A stretch of DNA of 57,450 nucleotides from Clostridioides difficile (GCF_900243075.1 NZ_OEZH01000129.1:838-58287); one strand, 5' to 3'; positions 27,627 through 36,815 are shown, counted from the stretch's first letter. Notes: generated by a model not told the origin, from the sequence alone. Program-made: numbers and translations.

Positions 27627-28427
27627 CTATAAAAATTTTTCAGATACTCTATGCCAAAACTCGTAGTTTGACATCCTAAGTAATTTTATTTTTGCATCAG
27701 ATATACTAACTTTTATGTTTTCGATTTGTCTAAATCTGTGTTCAACTCCATCAACGACAATCAATACAGAATCTTCAAATCTATATTCGGGTGCAATTTT
27801 TATAACAGATTCATTTGAACATATTATACTTGATGTAAAGCACCTATATGCATTAGTATTTATCGGATGTAAAGGTGTAATCTGCATAAGTTCAAGATTT
27901 ATATCAACAATACTACCTCCAGCAGAATAGTTATAGGCTGTCGAACCTGTGGAAGTAGAAATAATCATACCATCTCCACTAAAATTTTGTATATGTTTAT
28001 CATCAAGGCTTAAATTTAGGTGTATAGTCCTAGACTTGTCTCCTCTTATAACAACCTCATTTACAGCAAGCATATTAGAACCACTAGTAGTTGTATATAC
28101 TTCTGCATTAAGAAGTGACATTTCTTGAATAATATAATCTTTTTTTGTATAAGCTTCAATAAAGCTATCAATCTTATCTGGTAAAATATCAGGAAAAAAC
28201 CCCAGATGCCCTGTATTTATTCCCATTATAGGAATCTCAGGAAAATCGAAATCTCTAACTGTTCTTAAAAAAGAGCCATCACCACCAATTGATATAATGA
28301 GCTCTGTATCTGGATAAATATCTGAATACACTTCAAAGCCAGCTTTGATAAGTTTTCTAGTTAAGAGTTCTTTAGTCTCAAGAGACTTATTTAATTGGTT
28401 TGTATTTATAGTTATAATTCTTTTCAT
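27627..28427 (-). CDS. nadK: NAD kinase
   Basis: 266 residues. It has the diagnostic motifs GGDG (catalytic Asp50), GINTGHLGF, NEVVIRG and SGDGMIISTSTGSTAYNYSAGG. It phosphorylates NAD to NADP in the cytosol. The ATG at 28427 has AGAGGTG upstream on the minus strand. It is divergent from the ABC transporter genes and precedes the yfcE-like gene. Confidence 0.96.
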   Translation of the reverse strand: MKRIITINTNQLNKSLETKELLTRKLIKAGFEVYSDIYPDTELIISIGGDGSFLRTVRDFDFPEIPIMGINTGHLGFFPDILPDKIDSFIEAYTKKDYIIQEMSLLNAEVYTTTSGSNMLAVNEVVIRGDKSRTIHLNLSLDDKHIQNFSGDGMIISTSTGSTAYNYSAGGSIVDINLELMQITPLHPINTNAYRCFTSSIICSNESVIKIAPEYRFEDSVLIVVDGVEHRFRQIENIKVSISDAKIKLLRMSNYEFWHRVSEKFL

Positions 28428-28561
28428 ATATTCACCTCTTCATACTTTGTATTATAACATAGTTTTATAATTCTTAATTTATAAATTTATAAATGACCTT
28501 TGTAGTGAATGTGTTAAAATATGTATAGGTGGGTATAAAAAAATGCATAAGAGGTGAAGAT

Positions 28562-29422
28562 GTGTTTAGCATAAGGAATATCACAAAAAAATTAGGAAAA
28601 TTCAAGTTAAATAATATAAACTTAGAGTTAAAGGAAGGGGACATTGTTGGGATTATAGGACCAAATGGTTCTGGAAAAACGACTTTAATAAAACTTATAA
28701 TGGGGATTATTGATGCAGATGAAGGCGAAATTGAGCTTTGTAATGAAACTATTGAAAATTCTCCAATAAGCTTTAAAAACAATATTGGTTTTGTATATGA
28801 TTCTTTACAATTTTATCCACATTTAAAGGTTAAGGAATTTAGAAGAATAGTTTCTTTATTTTATAAGAATTTTGATAGAGAAAGATTTGATGAATACCTT
28901 AATAAGTTTGAAATAGAAGAAAATATACATATTAAAAATTTATCTAAAGGTCAATCTGAAAAACTTATGTTGTCAAGTGCACTTAGTCATGATGCTAAAT
29001 TATTGATTTTGGATGAACCAACTGCTGGGATAGACCCAATTGTGAGAACTGAAATAATGCAGTATTTAAAAGATTTTGTGAAAAATGGAAACAGCAGTGT
29101 TATAGTCTCTACTCATAACACCGACAATCTAATTAAAGTTGCTGATTATCTTGTTTTTATAAATAAAGGAAATCAGATTTTTACAGTTAAGAAAGAATTG
29201 ATAGAACAGGAATATAAAATAATTAGGGCAAATAAAGCAGAATTAGAATCAATCAAAGAAAATATAGTTGGTGTGAAAGAGTATAAATATTATAATGAGG
29301 CACTTGTTAAAGTTGGAGATAGCTTGAAAGTAAAAAGCCTATTGATAGAAATTGATAAGCATAAGGTCAAAAATCCTACTATAGAAGAACTAATGTATTA
29401 TTATGTAAATGAGGTGAAATAA
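28562..29422 (+). CDS. ABC transporter ATP-binding protein
   Basis: 286 residues if read from the GTG at 28562, which has GAGGTG five bases upstream; the frame stays open to a GTG at 28529 but lacks a site there. Walker A is GPNGSGKTT, the signature is LSKGQSEKLMLS, Walker B is LLILDEPTAGID, and the switch His is in VSTHNTDN. This is the class seen with small ABC-2 permeases of the Ytr/Bcr type. It overlaps the permease gene by one base. The GntR regulator that often precedes such pairs is absent. Confidence 0.92.
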   Translation: MFSIRNITKKLGKFKLNNINLELKEGDIVGIIGPNGSGKTTLIKLIMGIIDADEGEIELCNETIENSPISFKNNIGFVYDSLQFYPHLKVKEFRRIVSLFYKNFDRERFDEYLNKFEIEENIHIKNLSKGQSEKLMLSSALSHDAKLLILDEPTAGIDPIVRTEIMQYLKDFVKNGNSSVIVSTHNTDNLIKVADYLVFINKGNQIFTVKKELIEQEYKIIRANKAELESIKENIVGVKEYKYYNEALVKVGDSLKVKSLLIEIDKHKVKNPTIEELMYYYVNEVK

Positions 29423-30108
29423 TGTTCAATTTAATAAGGAAAGATTTAATAATAGGGATTAGTTCAGATGGTATCCGTAATTTAAAGTACATATTGCTAT
29501 TTTTTGTGTTTTATTTTTTCCTTAATTCAATTTCATATTATACAGTAAGTATTGTTGTGAGTTATTTAATATTTATAAATACGTTTGAGTGTGATTATGA
29601 GAATGATTCAAGGATTTTTATAAGGAGTATGCCAGTCAGTATAGAAGACATAGTTTACTCAAAATATTTATTAGGTGTAGGGCTAATAATTTCTGTAACA
29701 GCAATTGTGTCCTTAATGAGTAAATTGACATCACTAGTATTCTTTAGAAATATGGTTTTAAATGATGTATTTTTTTCTGTAAATATATTTTTAGCAATTT
29801 TGGCAGTTTTACTTCCTTTAATTTTTAAGTTTGGATATGGAAAAATGAAAGTTTGTGGTCTTATAGTAAGTATTTTAATTTACTTTGTATATGGAAGTCT
29901 TTTGAGGACGATTAGTATGATTGTATATCAAGTAAAGCATTTTAATTATAGTAAAGTTGGAGGAGTGTATCTTTCAAATTATGTAACTGATATGACTAAT
30001 ACTAAATATATAAATTTATATAGCATAACATTTTTAACAATAATAATTTTTATAATATCGATGTATTTTTCTATTAAGATTTCAAAAAAGAATAAGTTTA
30101 ATTATTAA
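29422..30108 (+). CDS. ABC-2 type transporter permease
   Basis: 228 residues with about six membrane segments (approximately 20-60, 85-110, 125-150, 155-175, 200-222) and no soluble domain. It starts at the last base of the ATPase stop codon, so the two form an export ABC transporter. The segment NTFECDYENDSRIFIRSMPVS between the second and third helices resembles the ABC2_membrane families that handle antimicrobial peptides or act in cell-envelope stress. The substrate cannot be read from sequence. Confidence 0.8.
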   Translation: MFNLIRKDLIIGISSDGIRNLKYILLFFVFYFFLNSISYYTVSIVVSYLIFINTFECDYENDSRIFIRSMPVSIEDIVYSKYLLGVGLIISVTAIVSLMSKLTSLVFFRNMVLNDVFFSVNIFLAILAVLLPLIFKFGYGKMKVCGLIVSILIYFVYGSLLRTISMIVYQVKHFNYSKVGGVYLSNYVTDMTNTKYINLYSITFLTIIIFIISMYFSIKISKKNKFNY

Positions 30109-30159
30109 AATTTTAATTAATATTATAGCACAATAGCACAAAATATAAGGAGACTAGAA

Positions 30160-30702
30160 ATGAATAAGTTTATAAAAGTTTCATTTTTTATTTTGGGGAT
30201 TTTTACACTATTCATAGCTATAAATAAATTAGTATATAGAGATATGGTAAGTGTCAAAGATTATGAAATAAATCATTTAGAGGAGATTGTTTTTGATTTT
30301 GATAGCAGAAGAAGTAGGAATATTGGTACTATTGTAAGGTTTAAAATAAGCAATAATAGTAAATATAGTTATAAGTTAAACAGTGCTAAAATGAAGTTTG
30401 AAAATTGTGTAGAAAATAAAAAAGGAATAAATAAATGTTCTTCCTATGTAAATGTAGATTTATTTAATGAAAAAAATTCTATAACTGCAAAAACTCTAGA
30501 ATATGGAATAAAACCAAATGATCAAGGTTATGTTGATTTTGTAATTCCAAGAGGATTAAATTTTGATTATAGGTACTTTAATGAGTCTGGTATAAGTGTC
30601 GAATATAAGGGAGAATATATTGTCGATATTCCAATGGCAAAAGGATTGTATTTAGTAGTTGGAAAAAATAATGATGTATGGAATGCTAATATTATGGAAT
30701 GA
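30160..30702 (+). CDS. Membrane-anchored protein of unknown function
   Basis: 180 residues, not recognised. One N-terminal hydrophobic segment (about 5-23, not followed by a cleavage motif) would anchor a 155-residue extracytoplasmic domain. That domain is rich in alternating polar/hydrophobic stretches (likely beta) and has two cysteines (CVENKKGINKC) that could form a disulfide. It lies 51 bp after the ABC permease with its own AAGGAG site, so it may be an accessory subunit; that is inference from position only. Confidence 0.6.
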   Translation: MNKFIKVSFFILGIFTLFIAINKLVYRDMVSVKDYEINHLEEIVFDFDSRRSRNIGTIVRFKISNNSKYSYKLNSAKMKFENCVENKKGINKCSSYVNVDLFNEKNSITAKTLEYGIKPNDQGYVDFVIPRGLNFDYRYFNESGISVEYKGEYIVDIPMAKGLYLVVGKNNDVWNANIME

Positions 30703-30789
30703 TTTGAAAAAATTGAAAAATGAATCAATCATAGATATAATTAAGAATAATATTAAATTTATAAACATTCAGATTAGGAGGCGGATTTG

Positions 30790-31257
30790 ATGTCAATAAG
30801 TAATGTAAGAGAGTATTTTAAACAGTTTGGAAGAGAAGGTAGTATATTAGAATTTGAGCAATCTAGTGCTACTGTGGAACTTGCAGCTGAAGCGGCAGGA
30901 GTTATTCCAGCAAGAATAGCTAAGACACTTTCATTTAAAATAGGTGATGATGCAATTTTAATTGTAACAGCTGGTGATGCTAAGATTGATAATAAGAAGT
31001 ATAAGGCTGAATTTAGTTGTAAGGCTAAAATGCTGACACCAGAAGAAGTTTTGGATTTTACTGGACATGCTATCGGTGGTGTTTGTCCATTTGGTCTAAA
31101 GAATTCTCTAAAAGTGTATTTAGATGATTCAATGAAAAGATTTGATACAGTATTTCCTGCATGTGGAAGTAGTAATTCCGCAATAGAACTTACATGCGAA
31201 GAAATGGAAAAGTTTTCTAAGTGTGAAAAATGGGTAGATGTTTGTAAAAATTGGTAA
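30790..31257 (+). CDS. YbaK/EbsC-family aminoacyl-tRNA deacylase
   Basis: 155 residues. I start at ATG 30790, eight bases after AGGAGG, rather than the adjacent in-frame TTG. Family features are AKTLSFKIGDDAILIVTAGDAKID, the catalytic-region Lys in KTL, and GHAIGGVCPFGL. Such proteins hydrolyse misacylated tRNA (Cys- or Ala-tRNA-Pro) in trans; which substrate applies here is unclear. It ends the plus-strand run and is closed by a strong terminator. Confidence 0.85.
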   Translation: MSISNVREYFKQFGREGSILEFEQSSATVELAAEAAGVIPARIAKTLSFKIGDDAILIVTAGDAKIDNKKYKAEFSCKAKMLTPEEVLDFTGHAIGGVCPFGLKNSLKVYLDDSMKRFDTVFPACGSSNSAIELTCEEMEKFSKCEKWVDVCKNW

Positions 31258-31286
31258 AAAATATAGTTAACTTAATGGAAATTAGT

Positions 31287-31329
31287 AAAAAACTATCTCT
31301 GTATACGATGTATACAGAGATAGTTTTTT
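31287..31329 (+). terminator. Strong terminator after ybaK-like gene
   Basis: AACTATCTCTGTATAC pairs perfectly with GTATACAGAGATAGTT around a very short loop and is followed by T7. The A run on the left makes it usable in both directions. Confidence 0.92.
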
Positions 31330-31963
31330 TGAGCAAATATTTATAAATCTGAGAGAATAATCTAATTTAAACTAATAATCCAAAATGAAGTTAAAAAATT
31401 CTGATTTTTCTTCAAAACAATAAAAAAATGACAAAAAAGTGGAAAAAATGTAATAAATATTGTTAAAAAAATAATTAGAAATTATTGAAAAATTATCCTT
31501 TGAGTGATACTATTATAGATGTAAGATATTTAAAAATAAAAAATAATCAGATAAAAATATCATTATTTAGCTCTATTAAAATAATTTTTATACGATAAAA
31601 AAATTCTGAATGTGGCTAAAAAGCACTTATATACACAATGTTTACTATCTAGTATACCCTGATATAAATATCGTAAACAAATTATTTTATCTATAACCAT
31701 TGTGAAAGAAATCTTATTCTAATTTGAAATTTCACAAAATTCCAAAAAGCGAGATTTTTTTTAAGTGTAGTTGATTTTAAATTAACAATTTATAATTAAA
31801 TTAATGTCATAATTGGTTAGTATAGTCACATATAAATATAGGGCGGACTTTAATTAAGGTTATAAATTTCTCGACGTATATTCAAATACTTTATTATAGA
31901 TGCTGCCGAGATTTTAATTAATAAATGAAAATAAAATATTTATAAAATACTGAGGAGGCTATT
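31330..31963 (+). promoter_or_regulatory. Long upstream regulatory region of the butyryl-CoA operon
   Basis: About 630 bp without a gene. A promoter-like pair TTGAAA (31485-31490), 17 bp, TACTAT (31508-31513) would give a leader of about 450 nt. There is a Rex half-site TTGTTAA at 31460 and a full Rex-like site at 31771. Arms TGTTTACTAT (near 31640) and ATCGTAAACA (near 31671) are nearly complementary. GC-richer segments GGCGG (near 31843) and CTGCCGAGAT (near 31902) could pair to make a structured 5' leader just before the gene. No known riboswitch class was recognised. Confidence 0.5.
31771..31788. promoter_or_regulatory. Candidate Rex operator
   Basis: TTGATTTTAAATTAACAA aligns to the published clostridial Rex consensus TTGTTAANNNNTTAACAA with a perfect right half (TTAACAA) and a partial left half. 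Rex senses the NADH/NAD ratio and is known to repress butyrate-pathway genes in clostridia. Binding here is inferred. Confidence 0.5.
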
Positions 31964-33100
31964 ATGGATTTAAATTCTAAAAAATATCAGATGCTTAAAG
32001 AGCTATATGTAAGCTTCGCTGAAAATGAAGTTAAACCTTTAGCAACAGAACTTGATGAAGAAGAAAGATTTCCTTATGAAACAGTGGAAAAGATGGCAAA
32101 AGCAGGAATGATGGGTATACCATATCCAAAAGAATATGGTGGAGAAGGTGGAGACACTGTAGGATATATAATGGCAGTTGAAGAATTGTCTAGAGTTTGT
32201 GGTACTACAGGAGTTATATTATCAGCTCATACATCTCTTGGTTCATGGCCTATATATCAATATGGAAATGAAGAACAAAAACAAAAATTCTTAAGACCAT
32301 TAGCAAGTGGAGAAAAATTAGGAGCATTTGGTCTTACTGAGCCTAATGCTGGGACAGATGCGTCTGGACAACAAACAACTGCTGTCTTAGATGGAGATGA
32401 ATACATACTTAATGGCTCAAAAATATTTATAACAAATGCAATAGCTGGTGACATATATGTAGTAATGGCAATGACTGATAAATCTAAGGGTAATAAAGGA
32501 ATATCAGCATTTATAGTTGAAAAAGGAACTCCTGGATTTAGCTTTGGAGTTAAAGAAAAGAAAATGGGTATAAGAGGTTCAGCTACTAGTGAATTAATAT
32601 TTGAAGATTGCAGAATACCTAAAGAAAATTTACTTGGAAAAGAAGGTCAAGGATTTAAAATAGCTATGTCTACTCTTGATGGTGGTAGAATTGGTATAGC
32701 TGCACAAGCTTTAGGTTTAGCACAAGGAGCTCTTGATGAAACAGTTAAATATGTAAAAGAAAGAGTACAGTTTGGTAGACCATTATCAAAATTCCAAAAT
32801 ACACAATTCCAATTAGCTGATATGGAAGTTAAAGTACAAGCGGCTAGACATCTTGTATATCAAGCAGCTATAAATAAAGACTTAGGAAAACCTTATGGAG
32901 TAGAAGCAGCAATGGCAAAATTATTTGCAGCTGAGACAGCTATGGAAGTTACTACAAAAGCTGTACAACTTCATGGTGGATATGGATACACTCGTGACTA
33001 TCCAGTGGAAAGAATGATGAGAGATGCTAAGATAACTGAAATATATGAAGGAACTAGTGAAGTTCAAAGAATGGTTATTTCAGGAAAATTATTAAAATAG
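31964..33100 (+). CDS. bcd2: Butyryl-CoA dehydrogenase
   Basis: 378 residues, full length for short-chain acyl-CoA dehydrogenases. FAD and substrate motifs are LTEPNAGTDASG, YILNGSKIFITNA and AAQALGLAQGA. The catalytic base Glu362 lies in YEGTSEVQR. It reduces crotonyl-CoA to butyryl-CoA, and in clostridia, together with EtfAB, it bifurcates electrons to reduce ferredoxin. The ATG follows GAGGAGG. It is the first gene of bcd-etfB-etfA-crt-hbd-thlA; the symbol bcd2 follows the C. difficile locus naming as I recall it. Confidence 0.95.
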   Translation: MDLNSKKYQMLKELYVSFAENEVKPLATELDEEERFPYETVEKMAKAGMMGIPYPKEYGGEGGDTVGYIMAVEELSRVCGTTGVILSAHTSLGSWPIYQYGNEEQKQKFLRPLASGEKLGAFGLTEPNAGTDASGQQTTAVLDGDEYILNGSKIFITNAIAGDIYVVMAMTDKSKGNKGISAFIVEKGTPGFSFGVKEKKMGIRGSATSELIFEDCRIPKENLLGKEGQGFKIAMSTLDGGRIGIAAQALGLAQGALDETVKYVKERVQFGRPLSKFQNTQFQLADMEVKVQAARHLVYQAAINKDLGKPYGVEAAMAKLFAAETAMEVTTKAVQLHGGYGYTRDYPVERMMRDAKITEIYEGTSEVQRMVISGKLLK

Positions 33101-33158
33101 ATAAATATTAAAATATACACAATAGGTCGATATTAAAATAGATATGGAGGAAGGATTT

Positions 33159-33941
33159 ATGAATATAGTCGTTTGTATAAAACAAGTTCCAGATACAACA
33201 GAAGTTAAACTAGATCCTAATACAGGTACTTTAATTAGAGATGGAGTACCAAGTATAATAAACCCTGATGATAAAGCAGGTCTAGAAGAAGCTATAAAAT
33301 TAAAAGAAGAAATGGGTGCTCATGTAACAGTTATAACAATGGGACCTCCTCAAGCAGATATGGCTTTAAAAGAAGCTTTAGCAATGGGTGCAGATAGAGG
33401 AATATTATTAACAGATAGAGCATTTGCAGGTGCTGATACTTGGGCAACTTCATCAGCATTAGCAGGGGCATTAAAAAATATAGATTTTGATATTATAATA
33501 GCTGGAAGACAGGCGATAGATGGAGATACTGCGCAAGTTGGACCTCAAATAGCTGAACATTTAAATCTTCCATCAATAACATATGCTGAAGAAATAAAAA
33601 CTGAAGGTGAATATGTATTAGTAAAAAGACAATTTGAAGATTGTTGCCATGACTTAAAAGTTAAAATGCCATGCCTTATAACAACTCTTAAAGATATGAA
33701 CACACCAAGATACATGAAAGTTGGAAGAATATATGATGCTTTCGAAAATGATGTAGTAGAAACATGGACTGTAAAAGACATAGAAGTTGACCCTTCTAAT
33801 TTAGGTCTTAAAGGTTCTCCAACTAGTGTATTTAAATCATTTACAAAATCAGTTAAACCAGCTGGTACAATATACAATGAAGATGCGAAAACATCAGCTG
33901 GAATTATCATAGATAAATTAAAAGAGAAGTATATCATATAA
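33159..33941 (+). CDS. etfB: Electron-transfer flavoprotein subunit beta
   Basis: 260 residues starting MNIVVCIKQVPDT. The in-frame ATG at 33144 lies on the ribosome binding site (GGAGGAAGG), so 33159 is the start. Typical EtfB features are LDPNTGTLIRDGVPSIINPDDKAG and GRQAIDGDTAQVGP (nucleotide-binding). In the Bcd/Etf complex it carries the bifurcating flavin that accepts electrons from NADH. It lies 58 bp after bcd and 18 bp before etfA. Confidence 0.95.
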   Translation: MNIVVCIKQVPDTTEVKLDPNTGTLIRDGVPSIINPDDKAGLEEAIKLKEEMGAHVTVITMGPPQADMALKEALAMGADRGILLTDRAFAGADTWATSSALAGALKNIDFDIIIAGRQAIDGDTAQVGPQIAEHLNLPSITYAEEIKTEGEYVLVKRQFEDCCHDLKVKMPCLITTLKDMNTPRYMKVGRIYDAFENDVVETWTVKDIEVDPSNLGLKGSPTSVFKSFTKSVKPAGTIYNEDAKTSAGIIIDKLKEKYII

Positions 33942-33959
33942 TTTAAGGGGGGATAAAGA

Positions 33960-34970
33960 ATGGGTAACGTTTTAGTAGTAATAGAACAAAGAGAAAATGT
34001 AATTCAATCTGTTTCTTTAGAATTACTAGGAAAGGCTACAGAAATAGCAAAAGATTATGATACAAAAGTTTCTGCATTACTTTTAGGAAGTAAGGTAGAA
34101 GGTTTAATAGATACATTAGCACATTATGGTGCAGACGAAGTAATAGTAGTAGATGATGAAGCTTTAGCAGTGTATACAACTGAACCATATACAAAAGCAG
34201 CTTATGAAGCAATAAAAGCAGCTGACCCAATAGTTGTATTATTTGGTGCAACTTCAATAGGTAGAGATTTAGCACCTAGAGTTTCTGCTAGAATACATAC
34301 AGGTCTTACTGCTGACTGTACAGGTCTTGCAGTAGCTGAAGATACAAAATTATTATTAATGACAAGACCTGCCTTTGGTGGAAATATAATGGCAACAATA
34401 GTTTGTAAGGACTTCAGACCTCAAATGTCTACAGTTAGACCAGGAGTTATGAAGAAGAATGAGCCTGATGAAACTAAAGAAGCTGTAATCAATCGTTTCA
34501 AGGTAGAATTTAATGATGCTGATAAATTAGTTCAAGTTGTAGAAGTAATAAAAGAAGCTAAAAAGCAAGTTAAAATAGAAGATGCTAAGATATTAGTTTC
34601 TGCTGGACGTGGAATGGGTGGAAAAGAAAACTTAGACATACTTTATGAATTAGCTGAAATCATAGGCGGAGAAGTTTCTGGCTCTCGTGCCACTATAGAT
34701 GCAGGATGGTTAGATAAAGCAAGACAAGTTGGTCAAACTGGTAAAACTGTAAGACCAGACCTTTATATAGCATGTGGTATATCTGGAGCAATACAACATA
34801 TAGCTGGTATGGAAGATGCTGAGTTTATAGTTGCTATAAATAAAAATCCAGAGGCTCCAATATTTAAGTATGCTGATGTTGGTATAGTTGGAGATGTTCA
34901 TAAAGTACTTCCAGAACTTATCAGTCAGTTAAGTGTTGCAAAAGAAAAAGGTGAAGTTTTAGCTAACTAA
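33960..34970 (+). CDS. etfA: Electron-transfer flavoprotein subunit alpha
   Basis: 336 residues, ATG after GGGGGGATAA. The C-terminal FAD signature covers SGRGMGGKENLD, GASR-equivalent GSRATIDAGWL, RQVGQTGKTVRPDLYIA and NPEAPIFKYADVGIVGD. There is no N-terminal ferredoxin extension of the kind some bifurcating EtfA proteins carry. It partners EtfB and Bcd for ferredoxin-coupled crotonyl-CoA reduction. Confidence 0.95.
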   Translation: MGNVLVVIEQRENVIQSVSLELLGKATEIAKDYDTKVSALLLGSKVEGLIDTLAHYGADEVIVVDDEALAVYTTEPYTKAAYEAIKAADPIVVLFGATSIGRDLAPRVSARIHTGLTADCTGLAVAEDTKLLLMTRPAFGGNIMATIVCKDFRPQMSTVRPGVMKKNEPDETKEAVINRFKVEFNDADKLVQVVEVIKEAKKQVKIEDAKILVSAGRGMGGKENLDILYELAEIIGGEVSGSRATIDAGWLDKARQVGQTGKTVRPDLYIACGISGAIQHIAGMEDAEFIVAINKNPEAPIFKYADVGIVGDVHKVLPELISQLSVAKEKGEVLAN

Positions 34971-34988
34971 TTTCTTGGGGAGGGTATT

Positions 34989-35786
34989 ATGAGTACAAGT
35001 GATGTTAAAGTTTATGAGAATGTAGCTGTTGAAGTAGATGGAAATATATGTACAGTGAAAATGAATAGACCTAAAGCCCTTAATGCAATAAATTCAAAAA
35101 CTTTAGAAGAACTTTATGAAGTATTTGTAGATATTAATAATGATGAAACTATTGATGTTGTAATATTGACAGGGGAAGGAAAGGCATTTGTAGCTGGAGC
35201 AGATATTGCATATATGAAGGATTTAGATGCTGTAGCTGCTAAAGATTTTAGTAGCTTAGGAGCTAAAGCTTTTGGAGAAATAGAGAGTAGTAAAAAAGTA
35301 GTGATTGCCGCTGTAAATGGATTTGCTTTAGGTGGAGGATGCGAACTTGCAATGGCGTGTGACATAAGAATTGCATCTACTAAAGCTAAATTTGGTCAAC
35401 CAGAAGTAACTCTTGGAATAACTCCAGGGTATGGAGGAACTCAAAGACTTACAAGATTGGTTGGAATGGCAAAAGCAAAAGAATTAATCTTTACAGGTCA
35501 AGTTATAAAAGCTGATGAAGCTGAAAAAATAGGGCTAGTAAATAGAGTCGTTGAGCCAGACGTTTTAATAGAAGAAGTTGAGAAACTAGCTAAGATAATA
35601 GCTAAAAATGCTCAACTTGCGGTTAGATACTCTAAAGAAGCAATACAACTTGGTGCTCAAACTGATATAAATACTGGAATAGATATAGAATCTAATTTAT
35701 TCGGTCTTTGTTTTTCAACTAAAGACCAAAAAGAAGGAATGTCAGCTTTTGTTGAAAAAAGAGAAGCTAACTTTATAAAAGGGTAA
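34989..35786 (+). CDS. crt: 3-hydroxybutyryl-CoA dehydratase (crotonase)
   Basis: 265 residues, ATG following GGGGAGGG. Crotonase-fold motifs include VAGADIAYM (oxyanion hole), GFALGGGCELAMACDIRIAS with one catalytic Glu, and FGQPEVTLGITPGYGGTQRL with the second. It dehydrates 3-hydroxybutyryl-CoA to crotonyl-CoA. It lies 18 bp after etfA in the operon; a conspicuous hairpin separates it from hbd. Confidence 0.93.
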   Translation: MSTSDVKVYENVAVEVDGNICTVKMNRPKALNAINSKTLEELYEVFVDINNDETIDVVILTGEGKAFVAGADIAYMKDLDAVAAKDFSSLGAKAFGEIESSKKVVIAAVNGFALGGGCELAMACDIRIASTKAKFGQPEVTLGITPGYGGTQRLTRLVGMAKAKELIFTGQVIKADEAEKIGLVNRVVEPDVLIEEVEKLAKIIAKNAQLAVRYSKEAIQLGAQTDINTGIDIESNLFGLCFSTKDQKEGMSAFVEKREANFIKG

Positions 35787-35809
35787 AAATCTAATTAAAA
35801 ATATATTTG

Positions 35810-35849
35810 CTGTTAACTAGATTGAATAGTATTTTAATCTAGTTAACAG
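35810..35849 (+). promoter_or_regulatory. Intercistronic perfect hairpin between crt and hbd
   Basis: CTGTTAACTAGATT (35810-35823) and AATCTAGTTAACAG (35836-35849) form a 14-bp perfect stem with a 12-nt loop. No T tract follows, so it is not a standard terminator; an RNA-stability or processing element is more likely. Confidence 0.7.
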
Positions 35850-35883
35850 AATATAAATACTAAAATAACAGGAGGTTATAACT

Positions 35884-36729
35884 ATGAAATTAGCTGTAAT
35901 AGGTAGTGGAACTATGGGAAGCGGTATTGTACAAACTTTTGCAAGTTGTGGTCATGATGTATGTTTAAAGAGTAGAACTCAAGGTGCTATAGATAAATGT
36001 TTAGGCTTATTAGACAAAAATTTAACTAAGTTAGTTACTAAAGGAAAAATGGATGAAGCTACAAAAGCAGAAATATTAAGTCATGTTAGCTCAACTACTA
36101 ACTATGAAGATTTAAAAGATATGGATTTAATAATAGAAGCATCTGTAGAGGATATGAATATAAAGAAAGATGTTTTCAAACTATTGGATGAATTATGCAA
36201 AGAAGATACTATTCTAGCAACAAATACTTCATCATTATCTATAACAGAAATAGCTTCTTCTACTAATAGACCAGATAAAGTTATAGGAATGCATTTCTTC
36301 AATCCAGTTCCTATGATGAAATTAGTTGAGGTTATAAGTGGTCAATTAACATCAAAAGTTACTTTTGATACAGTATTTGAATTATCTAAGAGTATCAATA
36401 AAGTGCCAGTAGATGTATCTGAATCTCCTGGATTTGTAGTAAACAGAATACTTATACCTATGATAAATGAAGCTGTTGGTATATATGCAGATGGTGTTGC
36501 AAGTAAAGAAGAAATAGATGAAGCTATGAAATTAGGAGCAAACCATCCAATGGGACCATTAGCATTAGGTGACTTAATAGGGTTAGACGTTGTTTTAGCT
36601 ATAATGAACGTTTTATATACTGAGTTTGGAGATACTAAATATAGACCTCATCCACTTTTAGCTAAAATGGTTAGAGCTAATCAATTAGGAAGAAAAACTA
36701 AGATAGGATTCTATGATTACAATAAATAA
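35884..36729 (+). CDS. hbd: 3-hydroxybutyryl-CoA dehydrogenase
   Basis: 281 residues, ATG after ACAGGAGG. The N-terminal Rossmann motif is GSGTMGSGIVQ. The signature HFFNPVPMMKLVEVI contains the catalytic His, and ESPGFVVNRILIPMINEA and the C-terminal domain follow. It reduces acetoacetyl-CoA to 3-hydroxybutyryl-CoA. It is the fifth gene of the operon. Confidence 0.96.
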   Translation: MKLAVIGSGTMGSGIVQTFASCGHDVCLKSRTQGAIDKCLGLLDKNLTKLVTKGKMDEATKAEILSHVSSTTNYEDLKDMDLIIEASVEDMNIKKDVFKLLDELCKEDTILATNTSSLSITEIASSTNRPDKVIGMHFFNPVPMMKLVEVISGQLTSKVTFDTVFELSKSINKVPVDVSESPGFVVNRILIPMINEAVGIYADGVASKEEIDEAMKLGANHPMGPLALGDLIGLDVVLAIMNVLYTEFGDTKYRPHPLLAKMVRANQLGRKTKIGFYDYNK

Positions 36730-36815
36730 GAATTTAGGAATTAACAATTTAAATAATACTGTTTAAAAAAATTTCGGACATCTGATAAAAATATAATTTA
36801 ATGGGGGTAATGAAT

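Noticed and set aside
27715-27930. Small plus-strand frame inside the NAD kinase gene
   Set aside because: It is antisense to conserved NAD kinase sequence and has no ribosome binding site.
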